This document shows, in pieces, positions 26,562 through 34,932 of a DNA stretch of 64,000 nucleotides (within the stretch, counting starts at the first letter, position 1; every line of letters begins with the position of its first letter). The DNA lies in the NCBI RefSeq assembly GCF_900103325.1, contig NZ_FMXM01000018.1, positions 62,001-126,000 of the forward strand, written 5' to 3'. The notes under the pieces are model-generated. The model was not told the origin of the DNA. It ran no database searches and saw only the letters and a list, made by a program, of their open reading frames with translations. The position numbers and the translations under genes are program-made. This stretch comes from Mesorhizobium qingshengii. GTDB taxonomy: Bacteria; Pseudomonadota; Alphaproteobacteria; Rhizobiales; Rhizobiaceae.

Positions 26562-27581
26562 ATGAAAGCCGTCGTCTGCCGCTCGCCCGGCGATCTTGTC
26601 CTGGAAGATCGTCCCGCACCCGGCGCGCCACTACCCGGCTGGGCGCTGGTGGCGGTCAGCCATGTCGGCATCTGCGGCACCGACTACCATATCTTCGAGG
26701 GCAAGCACCCGTTCCTCGCCTATCCCCGCATCATGGGCCATGAGGTGTCGGGAACCGTGGTCGAGGCCGGTGAAGGTGTCGATCTTGCCGTTGGCGAGCC
26801 AGTCGTCATCAACCCCTATCTTTCCTGCGGCAAGTGCATCGCTTGCCGGCACGGCAAGCCGAACTGCTGCGTCAGGATCGAGGTGCTCGGCGTCCATCGC
26901 GACGGTGCCATGTGCGAACGGATCCTCGTGCCGGCGCAAAATCTTTATCCGGCAAACGGTCTGTCGCTGGCGGACGCCGCCGCCGTCGAGTTCCTCGCCA
27001 TCGGTGCGCATGCCGTGCGGCGCTCACGCGCCGATCCCGGCGCCCGCACGCTGGTTATCGGCGCCGGCCCGATCGGGCTCGGCACGGCCATCTTCGCCCG
27101 CATCGCCGGGCTCGGCGTGACGCTGCTCGACATGAGCAGCGAAAGGCTCGCCTTCGCCGCGAACGAGCTCGGCTTCCAGACCCTCGACGGCTCGCGCGGC
27201 GCGGCACCAGATCTGGTCAGGGAAGCGACCGGCGGCGAAGGTTTCGAAATGGTTTTCGACGCCACCGGCAACACCCAGTCGGTGCAGTCGGCGTTCGCCC
27301 ATGTCGCGCATGGCGGAACACTGGTGCTGGTCAGCGTCGTCAAGGACGACATCGTCTTTTCCGATCCGGAATTCCACAAGCGTGAGATGACGCTGATCGG
27401 CAGCCGCAATGCGCTGCGCGCCGACTTCGATCACGTCGCGGCCTCGATCCGCAACGGCGCGGTGCCATTGGCCAAGCTTGTCACCCACCGCACATCGCTT
27501 GCCGAAACGCCGCGCGATCTCGCCCGCTGGGCACACGAGAAATCCGGCCTGATCAAGGCTGTGATCGAGGTCGGGTCATAA
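26562..27581 (+). CDS. Zinc-dependent alcohol dehydrogenase, RspB/L-galactonate dehydrogenase-like
   Basis: 339 residues. Catalytic zinc ligands Cys38 (GICGTD), His60 and Glu61 (GHE), structural zinc cysteines Cys89, Cys92, Cys95 and Cys103, and a Rossmann motif GAGPIG (167-172). The segment NPYLSCGKCIACRHGKPNCC and VHRDGAMCERI resemble RspB and LgoD-type L-galactonate or sugar-acid 5-dehydrogenases of the medium-chain family. It follows the permease by 71 bp and is probably the last gene of the uptake operon, so it likely oxidises a sugar alcohol or aldonate brought in by it. Confidence 0.87.
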   Translation: MKAVVCRSPGDLVLEDRPAPGAPLPGWALVAVSHVGICGTDYHIFEGKHPFLAYPRIMGHEVSGTVVEAGEGVDLAVGEPVVINPYLSCGKCIACRHGKPNCCVRIEVLGVHRDGAMCERILVPAQNLYPANGLSLADAAAVEFLAIGAHAVRRSRADPGARTLVIGAGPIGLGTAIFARIAGLGVTLLDMSSERLAFAANELGFQTLDGSRGAAPDLVREATGGEGFEMVFDATGNTQSVQSAFAHVAHGGTLVLVSVVKDDIVFSDPEFHKREMTLIGSRNALRADFDHVAASIRNGAVPLAKLVTHRTSLAETPRDLARWAHEKSGLIKAVIEVGS

Positions 27582-27736
27582 CATGGCAGGCGGTGAACCC
27601 GGCCCGAATTGACGACGCCCCGCGCAGGTCGAAGGCGGTCCTCAAACGCCAAGCCGCTGAAAAGTGAGCGGGGCCGAGCTGGTCTGATGTCAGCGTGAGT
27701 CAGATAAATCGCGGTCTCGTATAAGGCCGGCACTCC

Positions 27737-28489
27737 CTACAGCGCCGACAGCTTCAGCTCCACCCGCTCGGCCGGGAAGCGCGATTCGGAAAACTGGATC
27801 GGCTGGCCGTCGGGCGTAACGTTGACGGCGACCGTGACCAGCACGATGGCGCCCGGCTGCAGGTCGAGGTCGGCTAAATCGGCGGCATCGGCATGGCGCG
27901 CCGACAGCACGGTCGATTGCCGCAGATAATCGTCTATGCCGAAACGCGCCAGCGATGCGGTGATCGAACCGGTTTCCGCCATCGCGGCATCGATGCCGGC
28001 AAAGCGCTTGGCTTCGAACCAGCCGGCAGCGCGCGACACCGCCCGCCCATCGGCTTCGCCGCGCGTTTCCAGCCTTATCACATCGGCCCCCTTGGCAAGG
28101 CCAAGGCCCTCGGCAACGCGCTGGCTGGCCGGCTCGACCGACGAGGCGAGCAGGACGATGTGCCTTTCCGACGTCTGCTCTTGCAGACCCGTCGAAAAAC
28201 GTGTGCGCGCACCGATCGGATAGGACAGCCGCTTGCGCGACAGCACGAAGGTGCCGCGCCCCTGCTCAGCCCGCAGTACTCCTTCCTGCACAAGGGCGGA
28301 TATGGCGCTGCGCACGGTGTGACGGTTGACGCCGTAGCGCTCGGCCAGCGCCACCTCCGGCGGCAGCGCGGCATTCTCGACAAAATCGCCAACGGCGATC
28401 GCGTGCAGGATCTTGTCGGCAATCTGCCGCCAGAGCGAGACGCCACTGCGCCGCTCGATTCTGTCAGCTGCCAGCCGCCCGATCATCAT
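27737..28489 (-). CDS. phnF: PhnF, GntR/HutC-family repressor of the phosphonate operon
   Basis: 250 residues. N-terminal winged helix at residues ~20-75 (LPPEVALAERYGVNRHTVRSAI, GRGTFVL), followed by a UTRA effector domain (residues ~95-245, RLETRGEADG, SESRFPAERVEL). It is divergent from phnG, and a perfect palindrome of the HutC/PhnF type lies between them, so it should repress phnGHIJKL until a phosphonate or pathway ligand is present. The separate 155-bp gap on its 3' side (27582-27736) shows no feature. Confidence 0.92.
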   Translation of the reverse strand: MMIGRLAADRIERRSGVSLWRQIADKILHAIAVGDFVENAALPPEVALAERYGVNRHTVRSAISALVQEGVLRAEQGRGTFVLSRKRLSYPIGARTRFSTGLQEQTSERHIVLLASSVEPASQRVAEGLGLAKGADVIRLETRGEADGRAVSRAAGWFEAKRFAGIDAAMAETGSITASLARFGIDDYLRQSTVLSARHADAADLADLDLQPGAIVLVTVAVNVTPDGQPIQFSESRFPAERVELKLSAL

Positions 28490-28510
28490 TTGCCCGCGGC
28501 CTTCTATCGC

Positions 28511-28528
28511 TTGTCATCCACCCGTCAT
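28511..28528 (+). promoter_or_regulatory. Candidate Pho box upstream of phnG
   Basis: TTGTCAT-CCAC-CCGTCAT has the 7-4-7 spacing of a PhoB box, each half matching CTGTCAT at 6 of 7. A GATAAT (28541-28546) and a perfect TATAAT (28550-28555) follow at distances suitable for a PhoB-activated promoter. This predicts induction by phosphate starvation. Confidence 0.7.
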
Positions 28529-28564
28529 GGACTCGCGTTAGATAATGGGTATAATTTGTATAGA

Positions 28565-28582
28565 TGTCTATATCAATAGACA
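28565..28582. promoter_or_regulatory. PhnF operator
   Basis: TGTCTAT-ATCA-ATAGACA is a perfect 7-bp inverted repeat lying just after the putative TATAAT and about 25 bp before the phnG start. Its position downstream of the likely transcription start would let bound PhnF block elongation or initiation. A third GACA (28588-28592 region) follows. Confidence 0.75.
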
Positions 28583-28607
28583 AATTTAGACAAGAGGAAT
28601 GTGGCTT

Positions 28608-29069
28608 ATGCGAGGACAGGAAGCCCGCGACCAGGCCGAGCGCAAGGCCGCCATGGCAACACTGGCGCAATCCAGCGGCGATGACATCGTCCGGCTCTGG
28701 AACGAGGCCGGCTTGCCCTCGGAAGCCGAACTGCTGCGCGGCCCCGAGACCGGCCTGGTGACCATGCGCGGCCGTATCGGCGGTGGCGGCGCGCCCTTCA
28801 ATGTCGGCGAGGCGACCGTTACCCGCGCCACCGTCAGGCTGCCGTCCGGGCAGGTCGGCCATTGCTATGCGCTTGGCCGCGACAAGCAGAAGGCAAGGCT
28901 GGCGGCCATCGCCGACGCGCTGTGGCAGGACCCGGCCCGCCGCAACGAGGTCGAGACCAAAATCATCGCGCCCCTGCAGGCGGCGCTGACCACAGCGCAT
29001 GAAAAACGTCGCGCCGAGACGGCGGCAACGAAGGTGGATTTCTTCACAATGGTTCGCGGAGAAGATTGA
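28608..29069 (+). CDS. phnG: C-P lyase subunit PhnG
   Basis: 153 residues from the ATG at 28608, chosen over 28599 because AGAGG is then about ten bases upstream. Conserved segments RKAAMATLAQS, GLVTMRGRIGGGGAPFNVGEATVTR and GHCYALGRDKQKA are typical. PhnG is part of the PhnGHIJ core complex that transfers the ribose-triphosphate to phosphonate. Its stop overlaps the phnH start (TGATG). Confidence 0.95.
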   Translation: MRGQEARDQAERKAAMATLAQSSGDDIVRLWNEAGLPSEAELLRGPETGLVTMRGRIGGGGAPFNVGEATVTRATVRLPSGQVGHCYALGRDKQKARLAAIADALWQDPARRNEVETKIIAPLQAALTTAHEKRRAETAATKVDFFTMVRGED

Positions 29070-29680
29070 TGGACGCAGCTGTGCAATCGATCGAGGGCGG
29101 TTTCGCCGATCCGGTCTTCAACGCCCAGACCGTATTCCGCGCCGTCATGGACGCGATGGCGCGGCCGGGCAGCGTGCAGCCGCTGCCGGCCTTCGCCCGT
29201 CCGCCGGCGCCGCTCTCGGCAACCGCCGGTGCCATAGCACTGGCGCTTTGCGACAATGACACCCCGCTCTGGCTCGACCCGATGCTGCAAACCTCCGCCG
29301 CGATCAGATCCTGGCTTGGTTTCCACTCTGGCGCACCACTGGCCAACACGCCGGCCGATGCGCATTTCGCATTTGTCGCCATGCCGGCCGAGATGATGGC
29401 GCTCGACGGCTTTTCGCAAGGCACGCAGGACTATCCTGATCGCTCGACCACGCTGATCCTGCAAGTCGGGGACCTCGTGTTAGGTACGCCGCTGCTGCTC
29501 GAAGGCCCCGGCATCGAGACGAGCGCCAAGATCGCACCGGCCCGGATGCCGCGTCATTTCGTCGAGCAGTGGAAGCAGAATACCAAGCGCTTTCCGCGCG
29601 GCGTCGACATCATCCTCGCCACCGCTGACGGCATCGCCTGCCTGCCGCGCACGACGCGCATCAAGACGATGGAGGCCTAG
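29069..29680 (+). CDS. phnH: C-P lyase subunit PhnH
   Basis: 203 residues starting at the ATG that shares its A with the phnG stop. The segment GGFADPVFNAQTVFRAVMDAMARPG is the conserved PhnH N terminus, and the fold is a PLP-transferase-like domain without the catalytic lysine. Part of the PhnGHIJ core; encoded with 1-nt spacing to phnI. Confidence 0.95.
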   Translation: MDAAVQSIEGGFADPVFNAQTVFRAVMDAMARPGSVQPLPAFARPPAPLSATAGAIALALCDNDTPLWLDPMLQTSAAIRSWLGFHSGAPLANTPADAHFAFVAMPAEMMALDGFSQGTQDYPDRSTTLILQVGDLVLGTPLLLEGPGIETSAKIAPARMPRHFVEQWKQNTKRFPRGVDIILATADGIACLPRTTRIKTMEA

Positions 29681-29681
29681 G

Positions 29682-30794
29682 ATGTATGTCGCGGTAAAAG
29701 GTGGCGAAGCCGCAATTGCCAACGCCCACGGCCTGCTTGCCGACCGCCGGCGCGGCGACCGTTCGGTGCCTGCACTTCGGCTCGATCAGATCGTCGAGCA
29801 GCTGGCGCTCGGCGTCGACCGGGTGATGAGCGAAGGCTCGCTCTACGATAGGGAATTGGCGGCACTGGCCATCGTCCAGGCGCGCGGCGACATGATCGAG
29901 GCGATCTTCCTGGTGCGCGCTTATCGCACCACGCTGCCGCGCTTCGGCTACACAAAGCCGATCGACACCGCCAACATGCTGGTCGAGCGGCGCGTGTCGG
30001 CAACCTACAAGGACCTGCCCGGCGGGCAGTTGCTCGGCCCGACCTTCGACTATACCCACCGGCTGCTCGATCCCGAGCTTGCCGCCGGCGCCGATGTTGC
30101 CGAGCCCTTGCGGCGCGAGACGGAAGCGCAGGCCATGCCGCGCGTCTCGGCGATCCTCGCCCGCGAAGGCCTGATCGAACCGGATGGCGAGATGCCACAG
30201 GACCATGTTCCCGGCGACATCACCCGCGAGCCGCTGGAGTTCCCGATGGCGCGCGACATCCGCCTGCAGGCGCTGTCACGCGGCGACGAAGGTTTTCTGC
30301 TGGCGCTCGGCTATTCCACCCAGCGCGGCTATGCCCGCAACCATCCCTTCGTCGGCGAGATCCGCATCGGCGAGGTCGAGCTGGAACTGGATGTGCCCGA
30401 ACTGCCCTTCGCCGTGCCGCTCGGAAGCGTGCAGGTCACCGAATGCCAGATGGTCAACCAGTTCAAGGGTTCCGCCAAGGCGCCACCGCAATTCACCCGC
30501 GGCTACGGTATGGTCTTCGGCCAGAGCGAGCGCAAGGCGATGGCGATGGCGCTCTGCGACCGGGCTTTGCGCGCCAGCGAGTTGGGCGAGGATGTCGTCG
30601 CCGCCGCCCAGGACGAGGAGTTTGTCATCTCGCATTCCGACAATGTCCAGGCGACCGGTTTCGTCGAGCATTTGAAGCTGCCGCACTATGTCGACTTCCA
30701 AGCCGAGCTCGATCTCGTGCGCCGCATGCGGGCCGAATATGAAGCACGCGAAAATCCCACAAAGGTCGAAGAAAAGCGGGAGGCAGCGGAGTGA
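29682..30794 (+). CDS. phnI: C-P lyase subunit PhnI (ribosyl-triphosphate-forming)
   Basis: 370 residues. The start MYVAVKGGEAAIANAH and internal RAYRTTLPRFGYTKPIDTANM, GGQLLGPTFDYTHRLL and GYARNHPFVGEIR are hallmarks of PhnI, which displaces adenine from ATP by the phosphonate in the presence of PhnGHL. It is followed by a 244-bp gap before phnJ, unusually long for this operon and holding an opposite-strand small frame. Confidence 0.95.
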   Translation: MYVAVKGGEAAIANAHGLLADRRRGDRSVPALRLDQIVEQLALGVDRVMSEGSLYDRELAALAIVQARGDMIEAIFLVRAYRTTLPRFGYTKPIDTANMLVERRVSATYKDLPGGQLLGPTFDYTHRLLDPELAAGADVAEPLRRETEAQAMPRVSAILAREGLIEPDGEMPQDHVPGDITREPLEFPMARDIRLQALSRGDEGFLLALGYSTQRGYARNHPFVGEIRIGEVELELDVPELPFAVPLGSVQVTECQMVNQFKGSAKAPPQFTRGYGMVFGQSERKAMAMALCDRALRASELGEDVVAAAQDEEFVISHSDNVQATGFVEHLKLPHYVDFQAELDLVRRMRAEYEARENPTKVEEKREAAE

Positions 30795-30796
30795 TG

Positions 30797-30973
30797 CTAA
30801 TGGCCGCCGCCATCAACCAAGCCGCCGCCGTAACCACCACTTGCGCCGGCAACAGTCTCGCCCTGCGCGCCATCTTTCGGCGCGGGAAGAACCATTCTTC
30901 GAAGGACAAAGCCAACCACGCCGACGAAAACCAGCAGCAGGATTCCGATGTGTATCCATCCGGTTTGGGTCAT
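30797..30973 (-). CDS. Small predicted single-pass membrane protein, opposite strand in the phnI-phnJ gap
   Basis: 58 residues from the ATG at 30973. The frame can be read from a TTG at 31009 (70 residues). One convincing hydrophobic segment (WIHIGILLLVFVGVVGFVLRR) is followed by a short basic stretch and a glycine-rich tail ending GGGLVDGGGH. The stop lies two bases after the phnI stop on the other strand. This N-terminal helix plus Gly-rich tail layout is found in small rhizobial membrane proteins of unknown role. Codon composition and the lack of a strong ribosome site leave it uncertain. It would be transcribed against the phn operon. Confidence 0.45.
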   Translation of the reverse strand: MTQTGWIHIGILLLVFVGVVGFVLRRMVLPAPKDGAQGETVAGASGGYGGGLVDGGGH

Positions 30974-31038
30974 CTGAACTTGGCCCTGTTTCCGCGCATT
31001 GGAAGTCAATTCAATAGCATAGAGCGGATGTGATCGCC

Positions 31039-31938
31039 ATGACCGACATCGCCACCTACAACTTCGCCTATCTCGACGAGCAGACCAAGAGGATGATCCG
31101 CCGCGCGATCCTCAAGGGCATCGCCATCCCCGGTTATCAGGTGCCGTTCGCTTCGCGAGAAATGCCGATGCCCTATGGCTGGGGCACTGGCGGCGTCCAG
31201 GTTACCGCTTCGATCATCGGCCCCGACGATGTGCTGAAGGTTATCGACCAGGGTGCCGACGACACCACCAACGCAGTCTCCATTCGTGCCTTCTTCAAGA
31301 AGGTCGCCAATGTCGCGGTGACGACCGATACCGGCAGCGCCACCATCATCCAGACCCGCCACCGCATCCCCGAGCACCCGCTGACGGCGGGCCAGGTGCT
31401 GGTCTACCAGGTGCCGATCCCCGAGCCACTGCGCTTCCTCGAACCGCGCGAGACCGAAACGCGCAAGATGCACGCGCTGGAGGAATACGGCCTCATGCAT
31501 GTGAAGCTCTACGAGGACATCGCCAGGCACGGCCGCATCGCCACCACCTATGCCTATCCAGTCAAGGTCGAGGGCCGCTATGTGATGGACCCGTCGCCGA
31601 CGCCGAAATTCGACAATCCCAAGATGCACCGCTCGCCGGCCCTGCAGCTGTTCGGCGCCGGCCGCGAAAAGCGCATCTACGCGGTGCCGCCCTTCACCAG
31701 CGTGGTCAGCCTCGACTTCGAGGATCATCCGTTCGAGGTGCAGACCTTCGACCAACCCTGCGCGTTGTGCGCGGCCGAGAATGTCTATCTCGACGAGGTC
31801 ATTCTCGATGACCATGGCGGCCACATGTTCGTCTGCTCCGACACCGATCACTGCGAGAAGCGGCGTGAAGAGGGTCATCGCGGCCATCTTGCCTCGGAAA
31901 CCCACCTTGCCCCAGGAAACATGGAGCCGGCGCAATGA
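31039..31938 (+). CDS. phnJ: C-P lyase catalytic subunit PhnJ
   Basis: 299 residues from the ATG at 31039. Cys241, Cys244, Cys266 and Cys272 (CALC, FVCSDTDHC) fall on the same numbers as in E. coli PhnJ, providing the [4Fe-4S] ligands and the catalytic cysteine. Gly32 in IPGYQVP is the glycyl radical site. PhnJ cleaves the C-P bond of the alkylphosphonate ribosyl phosphate by radical SAM chemistry, releasing alkane and 5-phosphoribosyl-1,2-cyclic phosphate. Overlaps phnK by ATGA. Confidence 0.97.
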   Translation: MTDIATYNFAYLDEQTKRMIRRAILKGIAIPGYQVPFASREMPMPYGWGTGGVQVTASIIGPDDVLKVIDQGADDTTNAVSIRAFFKKVANVAVTTDTGSATIIQTRHRIPEHPLTAGQVLVYQVPIPEPLRFLEPRETETRKMHALEEYGLMHVKLYEDIARHGRIATTYAYPVKVEGRYVMDPSPTPKFDNPKMHRSPALQLFGAGREKRIYAVPPFTSVVSLDFEDHPFEVQTFDQPCALCAAENVYLDEVILDDHGGHMFVCSDTDHCEKRREEGHRGHLASETHLAPGNMEPAQ

Positions 31939-32711
31939 CCGACGAACCACTGCTGCGCGTCTCGGCGCTTTCCAAATTCTACGGCTCGCGCGTCGGCTGC
32001 GATAACGTCTCCTTCGATCTGTGGCCGGGCGAAGTTCTGGCGGTGGTCGGCGAATCCGGCTCCGGCAAGACGACGCTGCTCAACTGCCTGTCGACGCGTC
32101 TGCTGCCCAGCTCCGGCACCGCCAGCTACCGCATGCGCGACGGCCAGTTCCGCGAGCTTTACCGCATGAGCGAGGCCGAGCGCCGCTTTTTGATGCGCAC
32201 CGACTGGGGTTTCGTCCACCAGAACCCGGCGGATGGCCTGCGCATGACGGTGTCGGCCGGTGCCAATGTCGGCGAACGGCTGATGGCTGTGGGTGATCGC
32301 CATTACGGCAAGATCCGCGCCACGGCCGTCGACTGGCTGTCGCGCGTCGAGATCGACGAGGACCGCATCGACGACGAGCCACGCGCCTTTTCCGGCGGCA
32401 TGCGCCAGCGCCTGCAGATTGCCCGCAACCTCGTCACCGGGCCACGCCTGGTGTTCATGGACGAACCGACCGGCGGCCTCGATGTCTCGGTGCAGGCCCG
32501 CCTGCTCGACCTGTTGCGCGGCCTGGTCACCGATCTTGGCCTCGCCGCTATCGTCGTCACCCACGACCTCGCCGTGGCACGCCTTCTGTCGCAGCGCATG
32601 ATGGTGATGAAGGACGGCCGCGTCATCGAAAGCGGCCTCACCGACCGCGTGCTTGATGACCCGCGCGCGCCCTACACCCAGCTTCTCGTTTCTTCCATCT
32701 TGCAGGTCTAG
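31935..32711 (+). CDS. phnK: PhnK, ABC-type ATPase of the C-P lyase complex
   Basis: 258 residues. Walker A GESGSGKTT, signature FSGGMRQRL, Walker B LVFMDEPTGGLD, switch VVTHDL. It looks like a dipeptide-type ABC ATPase but binds the PhnGHIJ core and is needed for phosphonate turnover rather than transport. It overlaps phnJ by four bases. Confidence 0.95.
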   Translation: MTDEPLLRVSALSKFYGSRVGCDNVSFDLWPGEVLAVVGESGSGKTTLLNCLSTRLLPSSGTASYRMRDGQFRELYRMSEAERRFLMRTDWGFVHQNPADGLRMTVSAGANVGERLMAVGDRHYGKIRATAVDWLSRVEIDEDRIDDEPRAFSGGMRQRLQIARNLVTGPRLVFMDEPTGGLDVSVQARLLDLLRGLVTDLGLAAIVVTHDLAVARLLSQRMMVMKDGRVIESGLTDRVLDDPRAPYTQLLVSSILQV

Positions 32712-32713
32712 CC

Positions 32714-32758
32714 GCGTGATCCCGAAAAGTGGAAAGCGGTTTTCGGACCAGATCATGC
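32714..32758. repeat. Palindromic intergenic repeat (CCGAAAA...TTTTCGG family)
   Basis: The element has outer arms GCGTGATC and GATCATGC and inner CCGAAAA and TTTTCGG arms around an imperfect centre. It occupies most of the 68-bp gap between phnK and phnL. Similar copies are at 19705 and 35877. It may modify mRNA stability between the two genes. Confidence 0.75.
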
Positions 32759-32779
32759 GGCAAAACAAAGGACACTGAC

Positions 32780-33487
32780 ATGGCAACCCCGCTCGTCGTC
32801 TCCGACGTCGCCAAGAGCTTCACCATGCATCTGCGCGACGGCATCAAATTGCCTGTCGTCGCCGGTGTCTCGTTCTCGATCAGGGCTGGCGAATGCACCG
32901 TGCTTGGCGGCCCGTCCGGTGCCGGCAAGAGCTCGATCCTCAAGATGCTCTACGGCAACTACGCCGTTGACGAAGGTCAGATCATCGTCAGCCATGACGA
33001 CGGCTTGATCGACCTTGCCACCGCCAGCCCGCGCACCGTGCTTGCGGTGCGCCGCCAGACTATCGGCTATGTCAGCCAGTTCCTGCGCACCGTGCCGCGC
33101 GTCCCGGCGCTGGATGTCGTCGCCGAGCCGCTGGTCGAGCGCGGCGAGGACCGCGAGGGCGCGCGCGACAAGGCGCGCGCCTTGCTGGCGCAACTCAACC
33201 TGCCGGAGAAACTCTGGGCTCTGCCGCCGGCGACCTTCTCCGGCGGCGAGCAGCAGCGCGTCAACATCGCGCGCGGCTTCATCACCGAGCACCCGATCCT
33301 GCTGCTCGACGAGCCGACCGCCTCGCTCGATGCCAGGAACCGCGACGTGGTGATCGAACTCATCGCTGGCAAGAAAACGGCGGGCGTCGCCTTCCTCGGT
33401 ATCTTCCACGACCATGACGTGCGCGAGGCGGTTGCCGACCGCATCATTGACGTTACCGTTTTTGCCCCGGGAAAAATCGCCGCATGA
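32780..33487 (+). CDS. phnL: PhnL, second ABC-type ATPase of the C-P lyase complex
   Basis: 235 residues from the ATG at 32780 with AAGGA nine bases upstream; a longer frame upstream crosses the repeat. Walker A GPSGAGKSS, signature FSGGEQQRVN, Walker B ILLLDEPTASLD, and the H-loop FHDHD. PhnL acts with PhnGHI in the first step and can bind PhnK on the core complex. It overlaps the transferase gene by ATGA. Confidence 0.95.
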   Translation: MATPLVVSDVAKSFTMHLRDGIKLPVVAGVSFSIRAGECTVLGGPSGAGKSSILKMLYGNYAVDEGQIIVSHDDGLIDLATASPRTVLAVRRQTIGYVSQFLRTVPRVPALDVVAEPLVERGEDREGARDKARALLAQLNLPEKLWALPPATFSGGEQQRVNIARGFITEHPILLLDEPTASLDARNRDVVIELIAGKKTAGVAFLGIFHDHDVREAVADRIIDVTVFAPGKIAA

Positions 33488-34101
33488 CCAGGAAATTGTC
33501 GGAAGCGCCGCTGGTCCACCCGACGGCTGAGGTACAGAATTCGACGCTTGGCCGCTGGACCGAGATCGCCGACCGCAGCCGGGTTTCCGAAAGCGAACTC
33601 GGCGATTACTCCTACATGATGCAGGACTGCGCCGTCTGGTGTGCGACGATCGGCAAGTTTGCCAACATCGCAGCAAGCGTGCGCATCAACGCCACCAACC
33701 ACCCGACCTGGCGGCCGACGCTGCACCATTTCACCTATCGCGCCTCCGACTATTGGGACGATGCCGAGCACGAGAGCGAATTCTTCGCCCAGCGCCGCGC
33801 CAAGCGCGTCACCATTGGCCATGACACCTGGCTCGGTCACGGCTCGACCATCCTGCCCGGCGTCACTGTCGGCGATGGCGCGGCGGTCGGCGCCGGAGCG
33901 GTCGTCTCGAAGGATGTCGCGCCCTACACCATCGTCGGCGGAGTGCCGGCCAGGCCGATCCGCGAGCGCTTCGACCGCCGCACCGCCGAGCGCTACCAGG
34001 CGCTTGCCTGGTGGGACTGGGACCACGCAAGGCTGCGCGCCTCGCTCGATGATTTCCGGTCGCTTGAGGCCGAAGCCTTCCTGGAAAAATACGGCGGATA
34101 A
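33484..34101 (+). CDS. Phosphonate-operon hexapeptide transferase
   Basis: 205 residues of left-handed beta-helix: VHPTAEVQNSTLGRWTEI, IGKFANIAASVRIN, HDTWLGHGSTILPGVTVGDGAAVGAGAVVSKDV. The aromatic insert HFTYRASDYWDDAEHE is typical of the family commonly annotated as phosphonate metabolism transferase (DapH/LbH group). The family is a frequent partner of phn genes and is thought to acetylate a substrate or product. It is translationally coupled to phnL. Confidence 0.9.
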   Translation: MTRKLSEAPLVHPTAEVQNSTLGRWTEIADRSRVSESELGDYSYMMQDCAVWCATIGKFANIAASVRINATNHPTWRPTLHHFTYRASDYWDDAEHESEFFAQRRAKRVTIGHDTWLGHGSTILPGVTVGDGAAVGAGAVVSKDVAPYTIVGGVPARPIRERFDRRTAERYQALAWWDWDHARLRASLDDFRSLEAEAFLEKYGG

Positions 34102-34130
34102 GCCATCACATCATCGTCATGGGCGAGCCT

Positions 34131-34148
34131 GTTTCATATCCCTGACAC
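34131..34148 (+). promoter_or_regulatory. Weak Pho-box-like repeat upstream of the 2H protein gene
   Basis: GTTTCAT-ATCC-CTGACAC has the 7-4-7 geometry and matches the CTGTCAT/C consensus at 11 of 14 positions. It lies ~40 bp before the next gene start. Such matches occur by chance at some rate, so this is only a candidate. Confidence 0.35.
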
Positions 34149-34188
34149 ATCGCCGGGGCAGGACGCGGTCTTTCCCTTGGAGATCGCA

Positions 34189-34905
34189 ATGCCTGTTTCT
34201 GTCAGACCGTCGCTCGCCGCATTCTTTGCCGGCTCCAATCCGACCCCTCCGTTGCATCTCGGCACCCGCTACGACACATCGGGCAATTTCCTGATCGAAC
34301 CCGGCAACACGGTTGTCAGCCACCTGGTCAGCGGTTCACCATCCGAGGCCGTGGTGCTTGCCGTACGCGACCGGATGCTGGCGATGCCCGACGCCGACCG
34401 GCTGGCCTTCACGCCCGTCTCCAGCCTGCACATGACGCTTTTCCAGGGCATCATCGAATACCGTCGCCGGTTGCCCTACTGGCCGGGTGACGTACCGCTC
34501 GACACCAGCATCGACGCGATGACTCGCCTCTATCTGGAGCGGCTGAAGAGTTTCGAAGGCTCTGGCCCGTTCAACATCAAGGTGGTCGAAGTCGTACCGA
34601 CGGGACTAACCGTTGCTGGCGCGACGGACGACGACGTGCGCATCATGCGTGCCTGGCGCGATGCCTTGGCCGTGCCATTCGGATACCGGCACCCCGATCA
34701 CGACGCTTACGTCTTCCACATCACCTTCGCCTATCAGATCCAGCGGCTGGCGGACGACAGGGTGGCTGAATGGCAAGCGCTGTTCGATGAGTCTCTCGCG
34801 CTTTTCGCGCGGCAGGCGCCGGTGATCGAGATCAAGACGCCTGCCTTCTGTGCATTCCGCGACATGAAGCACTTCGAGGAGTTGCTGGTCCTGGGCAGGC
34901 CGTAA
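34189..34905 (+). CDS. DUF1868-like 2H phosphoesterase-superfamily protein
   Basis: 238 residues from the ATG at 34189 with GGAG seven bases upstream; an upstream TTG is unnecessary. Two HxTx motifs, His81-Met-Thr83 (SLHMTLF) and His177-Ile-Thr179 (VFHITFA), about 96 residues apart, are the catalytic signature of 2H phosphoesterases, which hydrolyse cyclic phosphodiesters such as 1'',2''-cyclic phosphates. No signal peptide or membrane segment. It lies between the C-P lyase genes and phnCDE. Since no phnP is present here, a role in opening 5-phosphoribosyl-1,2-cyclic phosphate is an attractive inference, not shown. Confidence 0.75.
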   Translation: MPVSVRPSLAAFFAGSNPTPPLHLGTRYDTSGNFLIEPGNTVVSHLVSGSPSEAVVLAVRDRMLAMPDADRLAFTPVSSLHMTLFQGIIEYRRRLPYWPGDVPLDTSIDAMTRLYLERLKSFEGSGPFNIKVVEVVPTGLTVAGATDDDVRIMRAWRDALAVPFGYRHPDHDAYVFHITFAYQIQRLADDRVAEWQALFDESLALFARQAPVIEIKTPAFCAFRDMKHFEELLVLGRP

Positions 34906-34932
34906 GCTACGCGTCAGTGGAGCGTAACAAAA

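Noticed and set aside
30791..31033. 80-codon plus-strand frame in the phnI-phnJ gap
   Set aside because: Basic and polar composition without any hydrophobic core, no ribosome site. The opposite-strand frame with a membrane helix is the better candidate.
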